DNA of 54,739 nucleotides from Pirellulales bacterium (GTDB taxonomy: Bacteria; Planctomycetota; Planctomycetia; Pirellulales; JAEUIK01): the NCBI GenBank assembly GCA_019636335.1, contig JAHBXR010000032.1, positions 1 to 54,739 on the forward strand, given 5' to 3'. Positions 1-8,610 of this stretch are shown here, one piece after another. The notes beneath the pieces were generated by a model. That model saw only the letters and a list, made by a program, of their open reading frames with translations, made no database searches and was not told the origin of the DNA. Each line of letters starts with the position of its first letter. Positions within the stretch are counted from its first letter, which is position 1. The translations under genes were made by a program, and so were the position numbers.

Positions 1-116
1 AAGGACGACCGTAACAGTGCGGTGCCTGTGGCTAGTGGATCTCGCCGTAACCCTGTTGCAAGCATATTTCATCCTTGTCCCTGCGATGTCGTAGCCAGGG
101 CGATTGAGACAACAAA

Positions 117-159
117 ACAAAACGTCCCGGCCAGCGTTGCCACTGGCCGGGACGTTTTT
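117..159. terminator. Probable bidirectional intrinsic terminator
   Basis: A perfect 14-bp inverted repeat (121-134 and 143-156) encloses an 8-nt loop. It is followed by a T-run on the plus strand and preceded by an A-rich stretch, which gives a T-rich tail on the minus strand. It lies 40 bp beyond the stop of the minus-strand His-rich gene and could also end a plus-strand transcript entering from outside the window. Confidence 0.8.
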
Positions 160-199
160 GTTTACCGTTTGAACTTCGTCGTACCAAAGTCCGCAGCGA

Positions 200-1219
200 C
201 TACTTGTTCTGCGCCCCTTCGGTCGCGGGGGTCGTCGTGGTCGGCTCCTCCGCCTGCTGTTCTTCCTTCTCCGACGCGCGGCACAAGTAGAACTCGCGCG
301 TCACGCCGCCGGGGAAGTGGACCCAAGCCGGGGTTTCCTCTTCCGTCAGACCCGCCAATTGCACGTCGAACGTGGCCTTCGAAGTCGGACCGACGCGGAA
401 TGCCACGCGCTGCGTCTCGCGGTTCACCGCACCCGTGACCGGTTGCGTCTGATGCGAGACGAGATCGACGTACTCGCCGCGGATCACCCCCTCGTGGCTC
501 ACCTGCAACTGAACGAGCGCGTCGGGCGTGCCATCCTCGCTCGTCGAGATCTGGAACACGCCAAGCGGCAGGAAGTCGCTCGAGGCGACCGAAGCCTGTG
601 CTCCCTGGTCGGCCAGCGTGCTCGCCTCGCCGGCGGCCTTGGCGTAGTCGACGTTGTCTTTGCCTTCGTCGTCCGACTTGCTGTCGGCGTTGTCTTCGCT
701 GCCGTTCGAGGCGGTCTGCGTTTCGCCTGCATCCGTCGAGTTGTCGTCCGAATCATCGCCGTCGTCGTCCGACTGGTTGTCGGCGTAGCCGTAGGTCGGG
801 CCGTTCACGTCATAGAGGGGCGCGGTGCCGGCTTCGTAGCCGAGCCAACCGCCGAGGCCCGCCCAACTGGCGGCCACCCAGGGATTGCCCACCCGGCCCC
901 AACCCCAGCCCGGATGAGCGCCGTACCAGCCGCCGGTGAAGGGAGCGTAGCCGCCGTCGTGGTGATAGTAGTGGTGCCAGTCGTGATGGTAACCGTGGTG
1001 AGCGTGATGGTGATATCCGTGATGCGTGTGGCCGTGGTGATGCACGCCGTGGTGCGAATGGGTGTGCGAGTGATGGTGCGCGCCACCATGGTGGCCGCCG
1101 CCGTGATGTCCACCGCCATGGTGGCCGCCACCACCGTGACCGCCGCGGCCGAGTGCCACGCCTGTTGCCAAGAACGCCATCAGTCCGCACAGCAGTGCGG
1201 TCGTGCCAAGCTTCTTCAC
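200..1219 (-). CDS. Secreted histidine-rich protein
   Basis: This is a 339-residue protein of unknown function. I chose the GTG at 1217-1219 because a GAGG ribosome-binding site lies just upstream and it opens directly onto a classical signal peptide (basic KK, then a hydrophobic stretch ending near residue 24). The reading frame extends upstream but that part looks non-coding. After the signal come about 65 residues dominated by His and Gly, with repeated GGGHH and HHxHTH patterns. Next is a Trp/Gly/Tyr-rich segment, then a very acidic Asp/Ser/Asn stretch around residues 145-185, then an ordinary C-terminal domain. The His-rich part would be expected to bind metals such as nickel, zinc or copper outside the cytoplasm; that is inference. 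The C-terminal domain (roughly 210-310) was not recognised. Confidence 0.8.
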   Translation of the reverse strand: MKKLGTTALLCGLMAFLATGVALGRGGHGGGGHHGGGHHGGGHHGGAHHHSHTHSHHGVHHHGHTHHGYHHHAHHGYHHDWHHYYHHDGGYAPFTGGWYGAHPGWGWGRVGNPWVAASWAGLGGWLGYEAGTAPLYDVNGPTYGYADNQSDDDGDDSDDNSTDAGETQTASNGSEDNADSKSDDEGKDNVDYAKAAGEASTLADQGAQASVASSDFLPLGVFQISTSEDGTPDALVQLQVSHEGVIRGEYVDLVSHQTQPVTGAVNRETQRVAFRVGPTSKATFDVQLAGLTEEETPAWVHFPGGVTREFYLCRASEKEEQQAEEPTTTTPATEGAQNK

Positions 1220-1563
1220 GGTAGAACCTCGTTGGTCGTGTGTTTCGCTGTGTGAGCGTCCGCAACGACGGACGCTCTGCCCGTTGTGAGAAAGCCTAGC
1301 TCGCAATCGTCCCCGCCTGAGCAAGATAAAGGGGTCATGCACGCGCAGCGGGATGACCCCATGTTGCCTTCTGGCAACCTGTCGGGGAAACGCCTGTGGC
1401 CACCTGGCAACATCGAAGATGGTTGGATAGCCCCTCATCCTCTTGTCGCTGGGCACGTTGGACCTCCTTCGCAGGCGGCAAAGAATTCCTGGCTGGTTCG
1501 CAAGATCGTGCGGCTCTAAAATATGGATCGCGGCACGCTAGGCGACGCGTGGAGAATGCTTTC
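1220..1563. other. Intergenic region between divergent genes
   Basis: No supported gene. It holds the promoters of the divergent His-rich gene and the small membrane protein gene. The sequence around 1371-1410 contains the word CTGGCAAC twice in a short space, which may be a regulatory repeat but is weak. Confidence 0.5.
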
Positions 1564-1974
1564 ATGTCCAAACAATCCACTTCCGCGAATTCCGCATCGC
1601 ACTCGCCGCATCGCATTACAGCGCCGCCCGGCTCGGCCGCGTATCAAGCGCAGATGCTCGAGCAGGGACAAGCGGCGATGGATCGCGCTTTGGCGATGCC
1701 CCTAACCCGGCTGGCCTTTGGCACCTACCTGGCAGTGATGGTGCTGCTTGTGATGGGCCTGTGCTCTTCCTCGGTGAGTATCATCTACGAAGGTCGGTGG
1801 AGCGAAGCGGTCACGAGGCTGATGCTGGCCGTGCTTTTGGTGCCGATGCTGTTTGGAATTGCCAGCGTGGCATGTACGGGCCGCTCGCTGCGACGGTGGT
1901 TCGTGGAAATCATAATGCGTTATCAGGCACGACCACCCGCATCTGCCCAACAGGCGCCCCGCGAGGACAAATAG
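1564..1974 (+). CDS. Small membrane protein of unknown function
   Basis: A 136-residue protein. The ATG at 1564 is preceded by GGAGA at a suitable distance; the frame is open further upstream but without a better start. The first 50 residues are hydrophilic and Ser/Ala rich. Two hydrophobic segments follow, at about residues 50-72 and 83-105, with a short RxxxxxxRR stretch after the second, so both termini are probably cytoplasmic. It lies only 11 bp upstream of the PhyH-like gene on the same strand, so the two are probably co-transcribed. The family was not recognised. Confidence 0.65.
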   Translation: MSKQSTSANSASHSPHRITAPPGSAAYQAQMLEQGQAAMDRALAMPLTRLAFGTYLAVMVLLVMGLCSSSVSIIYEGRWSEAVTRLMLAVLLVPMLFGIASVACTGRSLRRWFVEIIMRYQARPPASAQQAPREDK

Positions 1975-1985
1975 TCGTTGATTTC

Positions 1986-2789
1986 ATGAGCAAGCATCAC
2001 TTCACCGCCGCCGAGTTGGACCTGTACGAGCGCGAGGGGTATCTCCTCGTGCCGCATCTCTTCGCCGCTGACGAGATGGCAACGCTGTTGGACTACGCGA
2101 AGAACGACCCGGCGCTGGCGGCCGGCAGCTACGCGCGGCGCGATGCCGCCGGGGGCGAGAGCAAGCTTGCGCTGTGGAACACCGCGGGAGACGATCTCTA
2201 CGGCCTGTTCGGCCGCTCGCCGCGGATCGTCGATCGCATGGAGCAACTGCTCGAGGGCGAGGTCTACCACTGGCACACGAAGATGATGCTCAAGGAGCCG
2301 CGCGTCGGGGGCGCCTGGGAATGGCATCAGGACTACGGCTACTGGTACGACAACGGCTGCCTTTTTCCGCTCTTGGCGAGTTGCCTGATCGCGGTCGATC
2401 GCGCGACGAAAGCGAACGGTTGCCTGCAAGTGCTCGTCGGCTCGCACCTCCTGGGGCGCATCGACCACGGCAAAAAGGGGGAACAGACCGGCGCCGACAT
2501 GGAACGCGTCGCCGAGGCCGAAAAGCGGCTCGAGCGGCGCTATCTCGAAGCGGAGCCGGGGGACGCCATCTTCTTTCACTCGAACCTGCTGCACCGTTCG
2601 GACCAGAATCGCTCGGAGAATCCCCGTTGGTCGCTGATCTGCTGCTACAACGCAGCGCGGAACGATCCTTATAAGGAATCGCGACATCCCCGCTATTCGC
2701 CGTTGTCGAAAGTGGACGACGAGGCGATCCGGCGTTTCGGCGAAGAGTTTCAGGCTCACGCGAAGCCGCGGAGCCGCAGACAAATGTAG
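1986..2789 (+). CDS. Phytanoyl-CoA dioxygenase (PhyH) family protein
   Basis: A 267-residue protein with the features of the Fe(II)/2-oxoglutarate-dependent PhyH family: FTAAELDLYEREGYLLVPHLF at the N terminus, the iron-binding H-x-D in EWHQDYGYW near the middle, and the distal His in GDAIFFHSNLLHRS. An Arg downstream is suited to 2-oxoglutarate binding. Such enzymes hydroxylate small molecules; the substrate cannot be read from the sequence. The start at 1986 gives the usual family length (about 250-300 residues), whereas the upstream extension of the frame lies over the preceding membrane-protein gene. It ends convergently with the VWA gene, with a hairpin between the two stop codons. Confidence 0.85.
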   Translation: MSKHHFTAAELDLYEREGYLLVPHLFAADEMATLLDYAKNDPALAAGSYARRDAAGGESKLALWNTAGDDLYGLFGRSPRIVDRMEQLLEGEVYHWHTKMMLKEPRVGGAWEWHQDYGYWYDNGCLFPLLASCLIAVDRATKANGCLQVLVGSHLLGRIDHGKKGEQTGADMERVAEAEKRLERRYLEAEPGDAIFFHSNLLHRSDQNRSENPRWSLICCYNAARNDPYKESRHPRYSPLSKVDDEAIRRFGEEFQAHAKPRSRRQM

Positions 2790-2810
2790 GTCACGCTGCC
2801 TGTGCGTGAC
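2790..2810. terminator. Hairpin between convergent stop codons
   Basis: GTCACGC (2790-2796) and GCGTGAC (2804-2810) form a 7-bp stem with a 7-nt loop. It fits exactly between the stop codon of the PhyH gene and that of the converging VWA gene. There is no long T-run, so terminator strength is uncertain. Confidence 0.45.
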
Positions 2811-4514
2811 TTACCCAATCACCTTCCGCCGGTGGGAGACGTAGTCCCACACGACGTAGCGGTCGAGATCCTTGCCGCCGGTGAAGAAGACTCTTCCGCT
2901 GGTCGACTCGGCCAGTCGATAGGCGAATTGCACGTCCTCGCTCGATTGCGACCAGCTCGGCAGCAGGAAGACGTTGATCGTGATGTGCTCGCGCTGGCAC
3001 AGCAGCCCCTCGCGCAGCGTTGCTTTCTCCGTCGCCGGATGGGGTGGGTAGAGCAGGTAAAGCATTTCGCCTTCGAAATGCGCGGTGGGCAGCCCGTCGG
3101 TGATGAGGATGATCTGGCGGTTCGGCGTGTCTTGCGTCGAGAGATAGCGCCGCGCCAGTTGCAGCCCGTGCTGCAAGTTGGTGAAGTGGGGCGGGATCTG
3201 AACTTCGCTGATGTCGGGATCGCTCATGTCGGCCTTGAGCCGGATGACCGGGTCGAACATGGTGACCGGCTTGGGCATCAGCTCGGCGATCTCGCTCCGC
3301 TGCCGCGGCTTGGCGAAGGTGAAGATCTCGATGAATTGCAAAAAGTCGCCGGGATATTCGCGGCGGATGAGCCCATCGAGCGCGAGTGCCATCCGTTTCA
3401 CATTGATGTATTGCCCGTCATAGCGCATCGAGCCGCTCATGTCCATCAGCACGGCCGTGGCGCACTTGGGGGTGTTGCGCGTGCGATGGACTTCGATATC
3501 GTCCGACTTCATCCGCACGGGCAGGCCCGGCCCGCTGCGCAGCAGGGCGTTTACGAGCGAGGTGGGAATATCCATGCTCGCCACGGGATCGCCGAACTCA
3601 TAGGGCTTGGTACGCTGTAGTTCGACGGCCCCTTCGCCCACGATCGGTCCCGTGTGACGTCCGGTGCGCGAGGCCTCGAGCTCGCTGAAGATCTCTTGCA
3701 GCAATTTGCCCTGGAAGATCTTGTAGGCCTGTGGGGTGAGCTGGTACATGCCGTCGGGACCGCGTTTGAGCCCCTGCCGCTGGGCGGCCTCGCGCATGTA
3801 GTCTTCGATCTGTTGGCGTAGCTCTTCGAGCTGGTTGAGATCCCCCGGCTGCGCGAAGCGGGAAAGCTCCTCCATGTCGATGAGGCCGATCTGCGCCGTC
3901 TTGGCCGCTTCTTCGAGTTGCTCGAGCAGACGGTCGATCGTTTCGAGCTCTTCCTTGATGGCCAAGGCCTGGGGAATGGTCATCCTCTCGCGGCCGGTGA
4001 AGGCGTACTTCGCCGCCAACTCATCGACCTGGTACTTGTCGCCCAGGGCGTCGACCAGTTGCACCAATTGCCGCGAGAATTGCGAACGCTCGTCCCCGGC
4101 CCGGTACCAGAGGCGTTCGAGCTCGCGGAGCTGCTCGTCTTTGAAGGCTTGTTGGAAGGCAGGCCGCAGCCCGGCGGGAGCCTTCATGCGATTCCCCATC
4201 TCGCGATAGCGTGAGCCGGCACGTTCGCGGACGCGATCGGTCTCGTAGGTGGCGAGGATTTTTTCCTTCCGCTCGCGTAGCAGTTGCAGCAGATAGTCGA
4301 TGCTGGGACCCAGGCCCGCGATCTGACTGGGATCGAGACGAATCGCGTTCGCGAGTTCCTCTTCCGTCAGATGCCGCATCGAGCCGTACGCCAGCAGGTG
4401 CTCGAACGCCGGCGAGACGAGATCCGGCGGCGGTTGCGTCGGGCTGGGAAAGTTCTTGGGATCGTAGCGCTGATAGGTGTGGATCACACCGCCGAGCGTC
4501 TTACGAGAGGTCAT
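2811..4514 (-). CDS. VWA domain protein, partner of the MoxR-like ATPase
   Basis: A 567-residue protein. The ATG at 4514 has GGAAGGA just upstream and overlaps the end of the ATPase gene by 14 bp, so translation is probably coupled. The N-terminal 300 residues are helical and charged, with no recognised domain. The C-terminal part is a von Willebrand factor A domain with an intact MIDAS motif D-M-S-G-S (residues 358-362), followed by later hydrophobic strands such as RQIILITDGLPT. AAA ATPases of the MoxR/chelatase type commonly pair with VWA proteins, where the VWA protein recruits a substrate and the ATPase remodels it or inserts a cofactor. Its target here is unknown. There is no signal peptide, so it is probably cytoplasmic. 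Confidence 0.88.
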   Translation of the reverse strand: MTSRKTLGGVIHTYQRYDPKNFPSPTQPPPDLVSPAFEHLLAYGSMRHLTEEELANAIRLDPSQIAGLGPSIDYLLQLLRERKEKILATYETDRVRERAGSRYREMGNRMKAPAGLRPAFQQAFKDEQLRELERLWYRAGDERSQFSRQLVQLVDALGDKYQVDELAAKYAFTGRERMTIPQALAIKEELETIDRLLEQLEEAAKTAQIGLIDMEELSRFAQPGDLNQLEELRQQIEDYMREAAQRQGLKRGPDGMYQLTPQAYKIFQGKLLQEIFSELEASRTGRHTGPIVGEGAVELQRTKPYEFGDPVASMDIPTSLVNALLRSGPGLPVRMKSDDIEVHRTRNTPKCATAVLMDMSGSMRYDGQYINVKRMALALDGLIRREYPGDFLQFIEIFTFAKPRQRSEIAELMPKPVTMFDPVIRLKADMSDPDISEVQIPPHFTNLQHGLQLARRYLSTQDTPNRQIILITDGLPTAHFEGEMLYLLYPPHPATEKATLREGLLCQREHITINVFLLPSWSQSSEDVQFAYRLAESTSGRVFFTGGKDLDRYVVWDYVSHRRKVIG

Positions 4515-5922
4515 AGACAATCCTTCCATGATGCTGCGCGCGGGAGATGCGATCCGTAGCGTGCAGTCCGGCCAAGACGAACTCGACACACGAGGCGCGT
4601 ACGGCGGCGTCGGTCGAGGCATTGACCTCGAACGCCTTATCCCAGGCGGGGGGGACTCGCTTCAAGCGCTCGACGTAGACCGACGAAGGAAGCGCATCAC
4701 CGACTTCGATCTTCACCCCCTCGGCAAAGATCTGGGCAATCTCTTCCAGGCCGTGCCGTTCGACGTATTCTTCGAACACCTGCTTAATCGCCTCGGCAAG
4801 AATCGAGTCGACCACCTGCCGCTCGGTCAGTTGGTGACTGCTCATCAGATCGAGCTCGAGCTTGCCGAGCGACGAGCTGTAGAGATGCCCCAGGTCGCTG
4901 ATCCGTGGCACCGCCGGACGTTCTCCCAGGCGCGCGCCGCGCTGCCGCGCACTGGCCACCATGGTGCGATAGTTAGCGATGCTGAAACGCGCGCTCACGC
5001 CCGACTGGTGATCGATGTACTTCGAGCGGCGCGCGACGCGACTCATCTCCTCAACGATCTCGCGCATGAAGTAGGGGACAACGACGGGGAAATCGCCATC
5101 CAGATCGAGCCTGGCCTCCTGCTCCATGATCTGGATGCCCAATTCGCGCTCGCGCGGGTAGTGCGTATGAATCGCCGAGCCAATGCGATCCTTGAGCTGC
5201 GGAATCACCTTGCCCGAGCGATTGAACGTCGAGGGATTCGCCGAGAACAGGATCAGCACATCGATGTCGAAGCGGATGGGGTAGCCGCGAATCTGCACGT
5301 CGCGTTCTTCGAGGATGTTGAACAGTCCGACCTGCACCAGCTCGTCCAGCTCGGGCAGCTCGTTCATGGCGAAGATGCCGCGGTGCATGCGCGGAATGAG
5401 CCCGAAGTGGAGCGCCTCTTCAGCCGACATGCTGGTGCCGCCGGCCAGGCGCGAGGGATCGATCTCGCCGATGATGTCGGCGAACTTGGTGCCGGGGGCG
5501 AGCCGTTCGGCGTAGCGCGCGTCGCGCGGCCACCAGCCAATGGGGACCTCGTCCTCGGACGCTTCAGCCAGCACCCGGCGGCCGACGCTCGTGATCGGGC
5601 GAAAGGGGTCGTCGTGCAGCGGGGCCTCGGGCACGTCGAGATAGGGGATCGCTTCGTCCAGAAAGCGGACCAGCAACCGCATCAGGCGGCTCTTGGCCTG
5701 CCCCTTCTCTCCCAGGAAGAGCATGTCGTGCTGCGCGAGCAACGCGATGTTGATCTCGGGAATGACGGTATCGTCGTAACCGATGATGCCGGGGAAGAGC
5801 TCTTCGCCTTCGCTCAGCATCCGCAGAAAGTTGTCGTAAATCTCTTGCTTGACTGACTTCGACCTCCAGCCACTCTCGCGCAGCTCGCGCAGATTGGTGG
5901 GGCGCTGGGCGACTTGGGACAT
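4501..5922 (-). CDS. MoxR/Mg-chelatase-like AAA+ ATPase
   Basis: A 473-residue AAA+ ATPase. The Walker A motif is GEKGQAKS (residues 71-78). The region RGIFAMNELPELDELVQVGL corresponds to the Walker B strand of ChlI-type ATPases, with Asn-Glu where Asp-Glu is usual. A sensor-like strand follows, DVLILFSANPS. The ATG at 5922 is preceded by GAGGCA; the 16 extra in-frame upstream codons look non-coding. It is upstream of, and overlaps, the VWA gene, the typical two-gene layout of this ATPase/VWA class. A role in protein or metal-centre maturation is inference from the family. The region 5923-6118 upstream separates it from the divergent PyrD-like gene and must hold both promoters. Confidence 0.87.
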   Translation of the reverse strand: MSQVAQRPTNLRELRESGWRSKSVKQEIYDNFLRMLSEGEELFPGIIGYDDTVIPEINIALLAQHDMLFLGEKGQAKSRLMRLLVRFLDEAIPYLDVPEAPLHDDPFRPITSVGRRVLAEASEDEVPIGWWPRDARYAERLAPGTKFADIIGEIDPSRLAGGTSMSAEEALHFGLIPRMHRGIFAMNELPELDELVQVGLFNILEERDVQIRGYPIRFDIDVLILFSANPSTFNRSGKVIPQLKDRIGSAIHTHYPRERELGIQIMEQEARLDLDGDFPVVVPYFMREIVEEMSRVARRSKYIDHQSGVSARFSIANYRTMVASARQRGARLGERPAVPRISDLGHLYSSSLGKLELDLMSSHQLTERQVVDSILAEAIKQVFEEYVERHGLEEIAQIFAEGVKIEVGDALPSSVYVERLKRVPPAWDKAFEVNASTDAAVRASCVEFVLAGLHATDRISRAQHHGRIVYDLS

Positions 5923-6118
5923 CGGGCGGGGTGCCTCGTGGGTGCTCAATCGATCCGGGGCCGGCCACACGATCGATTCACGCGGCCGGCGCTCTTTCGT
6001 CCACTGGGGTGATTATAGCGCAGCGGGCAAACGGTTCGCGAATCGTGTCCGGCAGACGAGCACCACGAAATGCGTTCTAATGACACAACCGAGTGGGCCC
6101 GCGCGTAGGAACTTGACC

Positions 6119-7177
6119 ATGGCGAATCCGCTTTCCCGCTACGATCGCAGTCAGACGTACGCCTGGAACTACGAGCATGCGCCCCAGGGTCGGTCGTGCC
6201 TGCGCGTCCCCTCTTTTCCAGGTGAGTGGCATTTCTGTGGACGGCCGGTCCCCTCGCCGTTGGGAATCGCGGCGGGACCGTTGTTGAATAGCCGGTGGCT
6301 GCTGTACTACGCGGGGCTCGGCTTCGACGTGCTGACCTATAAGACGGTGCGCAGCAAGGCCCGCGCCTGCTACCCCCTGCCGAACCTGCAGCCGGTCGAG
6401 TGCGGACCACTGCATGGAGGTGAAGGCCCCTTGCCGACGCGCGCGGCCATGGCGGGGAGTTGGGCCGTGTCGTTTGGCATGCCCTCGGCGGAGCCAGACG
6501 CCTGGCGGGCCGACGTCGAACGCGCCCGACGCGAACTGCCCCGCGAGAAGCTGCTCTCCGTGTCGGTCGTGGGGACCATCGAAGAAGGGTGGTCGATCGA
6601 CGACCTGGCCGCCGACTATGCCCGTTGTGCGCGCTGGGCGGTCGAAAGTGGCGCGGATTGCATCGAGACGAACTTTTCTTGCCCGAATGTGGCCACTTGC
6701 GATGGCCAGCTTTACCAGGAGCCCGACTCGGCGGCGCTCGTGGCAGCCCGCGTGCGCGAGGCGATCGGCCGCATCCCCTACCTGGTGAAGATCGGCCACG
6801 TCGAGCGACCCAATGCGGCCGGCACGCTCGTCGACGCCTTGGCACCGTATATCAATGGTCTCTCGATGACCAACAGCATCGCCACGCAAGTGGTGGACGA
6901 CGCGGGACAGTTCCTGTTCGCCCAGGAGCGGCGCGGCATCTGCGGCGAGGCGACGCGCGAAGCATCCGTTGCCCAGACAGCCATGTTCGCCCAGATTTTG
7001 CAACAGCGTGGACTGTCGTGGACGCTGGTCGGGGTCGGCGGCGCAAGCAGGGCCGAGCACGTGCAGCAGTATCTCGCCGCGGGGGCCAACGCGGTTCATT
7101 TGGCAACCGCGGCCATGGTCGACCCTGAAGTTGGCCTCGCCATTCGCCGCCAATGGCCGAGCGTGACAGGCTCGTGA
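6119..7177 (+). CDS. Dihydroorotate dehydrogenase-like FMN enzyme
   Basis: A 352-residue TIM-barrel flavoprotein of the dihydroorotate/dihydropyrimidine dehydrogenase superfamily. Family features are the N-terminal PLGIAAGPLLNS, the YKTVRS strand, the conserved NFSCPNV segment that contacts substrate and flavin, a Lys in PYLVKIG, and the phosphate-binding end GVGGASRAEHVQQYLAAGA. The ATG at 6119 has TAGGAA upstream; the alternative in-frame ATG at 6080 lacks a ribosome-binding site. No other pyrimidine gene is nearby, so whether it is the true PyrD or a paralogue acting on a related substrate cannot be decided from the sequence. It converges on the anti-sigma gene with only 15 bp between the stops. 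Confidence 0.8.
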   Translation: MANPLSRYDRSQTYAWNYEHAPQGRSCLRVPSFPGEWHFCGRPVPSPLGIAAGPLLNSRWLLYYAGLGFDVLTYKTVRSKARACYPLPNLQPVECGPLHGGEGPLPTRAAMAGSWAVSFGMPSAEPDAWRADVERARRELPREKLLSVSVVGTIEEGWSIDDLAADYARCARWAVESGADCIETNFSCPNVATCDGQLYQEPDSAALVAARVREAIGRIPYLVKIGHVERPNAAGTLVDALAPYINGLSMTNSIATQVVDDAGQFLFAQERRGICGEATREASVAQTAMFAQILQQRGLSWTLVGVGGASRAEHVQQYLAAGANAVHLATAAMVDPEVGLAIRRQWPSVTGS

Positions 7178-7192
7178 TTCTCGGGCCTGGCG

Positions 7193-7954
7193 CTAATCGG
7201 TGTGACAGTGCTTGCACGTATGCACGATTTGTACGGTCGTTTCTCGCGTGATCTGTATCTGCTCGTTGTGGGCGTTGTGACAGTCGGTGCAACAAGCCAC
7301 GTCGCGTGCCTGGAGCGGAATCGGAGCCACGTCGTGCGGGGGAAGCTTCAAGTGCTTGCGACCCTTGGGGGGCGAGGGGGCCGTCGTGGCGAACGTGCAG
7401 GCGACGAGCCGTAATTCGGCGAGCGAGACCTGCGAGGGAATCACCGCTGCCGCGACCGGGCGGAGTGGCTTATCGTCGTCCGTATCGGCGGCAAAGGCCT
7501 CGGAATGCGTCGGCGTGACGGGGGGCACCGCCGCGGTGCTTCCCAGGTCGGCGCTGCGCAACAGCCCGCCGATGCAAATCCCCAACAGCACGGCCGCCGA
7601 CAACCGCCAGGCGGTGGGCAACGTGCGGCGCACGGTTTCGAGATCGAGTCCCGTGGCGTGGCGCAGCTTGGTGGCCAGGCGTGTGCTGGTTCCGCCGCGC
7701 CACGACGACGAGCCATAGCGGCCGCCGTGGTCGTCCTGGTCGGCTACGAACAAGTCGCCCCAGTAGGCGGGCAGGTCGCGGCCTTCGTCCGGCGTGATGG
7801 CTTCTTCGAAGAGCTCGATCGCCGGCTGCAGCGCCGCAGCGAGCCGCCGGCAGGCGGGGCAATTCGACAAGTGGCGCTCGACGCGCTCGTCCGAAGGTGC
7901 GCCGCTGGGAAAGGGTCCCCGCGTCAGGATGTCGAACACGCGGTCGCAGTTCAT
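7193..7954 (-). CDS. ZAS-type anti-sigma factor with C-terminal di-CxxCH (c-heme) tail
   Basis: A 253-residue protein whose start overlaps the sigma gene stop as ATGA (7951-7954), so translation is coupled. The N-terminal zinc-binding anti-sigma motif is H28-x3-C32-x2-C35. A single hydrophobic segment spans about residues 115-133. The C terminus contains two c-type heme attachment motifs, C222-T-D-C225-H226 and C247-K-H-C250-H251, plus further His residues (229, 245, 249) that could be axial ligands. With the zinc domain inside, the CxxCH pair lies outside the cytoplasm, where cytochrome c maturation operates. A redox, heme or gas sensor controlling sigma release is inferred. The alternative is that the tail binds zinc or another metal. 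The frame continues upstream into the sigma gene but the ATGA overlap decides the start. Confidence 0.85.
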   Translation of the reverse strand: MNCDRVFDILTRGPFPSGAPSDERVERHLSNCPACRRLAAALQPAIELFEEAITPDEGRDLPAYWGDLFVADQDDHGGRYGSSSWRGGTSTRLATKLRHATGLDLETVRRTLPTAWRLSAAVLLGICIGGLLRSADLGSTAAVPPVTPTHSEAFAADTDDDKPLRPVAAAVIPSQVSLAELRLVACTFATTAPSPPKGRKHLKLPPHDVAPIPLQARDVACCTDCHNAHNEQIQITRETTVQIVHTCKHCHTD

Positions 7955-8610
7955 TGCTGTTCCTCCGCAGCCTCGGACGATCGCAGGTACGTCGTTCGGT
8001 CTGGTTCGCTCACATCCTGCTCTTCTGAGCTGGTCAGGTGTGCCAGCCGCAACAGGCCCCAACGAACGCGATTCTTGGCCGTGCCCAGGCTGCACTGCAT
8101 CGCGTCGGCAATTTCCTGGAACTTCAGTCCGCCGAAGAAACGCAGCCGCAAGGCGTCGGCCTGCACGTCCGGCAGGCTCGCCAGCAAGCGCTCGAGATGC
8201 TCGCGGCGTTCTACTTCGAGCAACCGCGCGAAAGGAGCCGCGTCGTCCGTACCCCCCGCGGCGAGGATCGATCGCCCGGTCGTCGTCTCGCGCTCCGCGT
8301 CGGTCCACGTCGAGACGCGCGCCGCGCGGGCACGCGTCTTCCAGTGGGCGCGGCATTGATTCAACAGAATCGTCCATAGCCAGGTACGAAATCCGAACGT
8401 GGGATCGTACGTCGCACGCGACTTGAACGCGGCCAGAAACGTCTCTTGCACCGCTTCTTCGGCCCAGTCACGCCGGCCGAGACGACTCTCGGCCACGCGT
8501 ACGAGCGCTCGCTGGTAACGCTCGATCAAATGGGCGAAGAGATGCGTGGCGCCCCCTTGGATCTCGCGCATGAGCTCTTGATCGGAGAGCTGGTCAGGCG
8601 GAAACGACAC
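7951..8610 (-). CDS. ECF-type RNA polymerase sigma factor
   Basis: A 219-residue sigma factor of the extracytoplasmic function class. Region 2 covers about residues 22-95 and includes AEEAVQETFLAAFKS and the -10 recognition segment TWLWTILLNQCRAHW. Region 4 covers about 135-190 with the helix-turn-helix FQEIADAMQCSLGTAKNRVRWGL. The start is GTG at 8608-8610 with GGAG upstream. The last 25 residues are an acidic tail. The gene is immediately upstream of, and coupled to, its probable anti-sigma factor, which carries two heme-type motifs. Such pairs usually activate their own promoter, expected in 8611-8907, but I could not identify a -35/-10 pair with confidence. Confidence 0.92.
   Translation of the reverse strand: MSFPPDQLSDQELMREIQGGATHLFAHLIERYQRALVRVAESRLGRRDWAEEAVQETFLAAFKSRATYDPTFGFRTWLWTILLNQCRAHWKTRARAARVSTWTDAERETTTGRSILAAGGTDDAAPFARLLEVERREHLERLLASLPDVQADALRLRFFGGLKFQEIADAMQCSLGTAKNRVRWGLLRLAHLTSSEEQDVSEPDRTTYLRSSEAAEEQQ

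Noticed and set aside
317..1255. 312-codon plus-strand frame opposite the His-rich gene
   Set aside because: A Val/Arg-rich shadow with no ribosome-binding site; the minus-strand gene has a signal peptide and start site.
5849..6118. Longer N terminus for the PyrD-like protein
   Set aside because: The extra 90 codons overlap the start of the divergent ATPase gene and lack a ribosome-binding site; ATG 6119 matches the family start.
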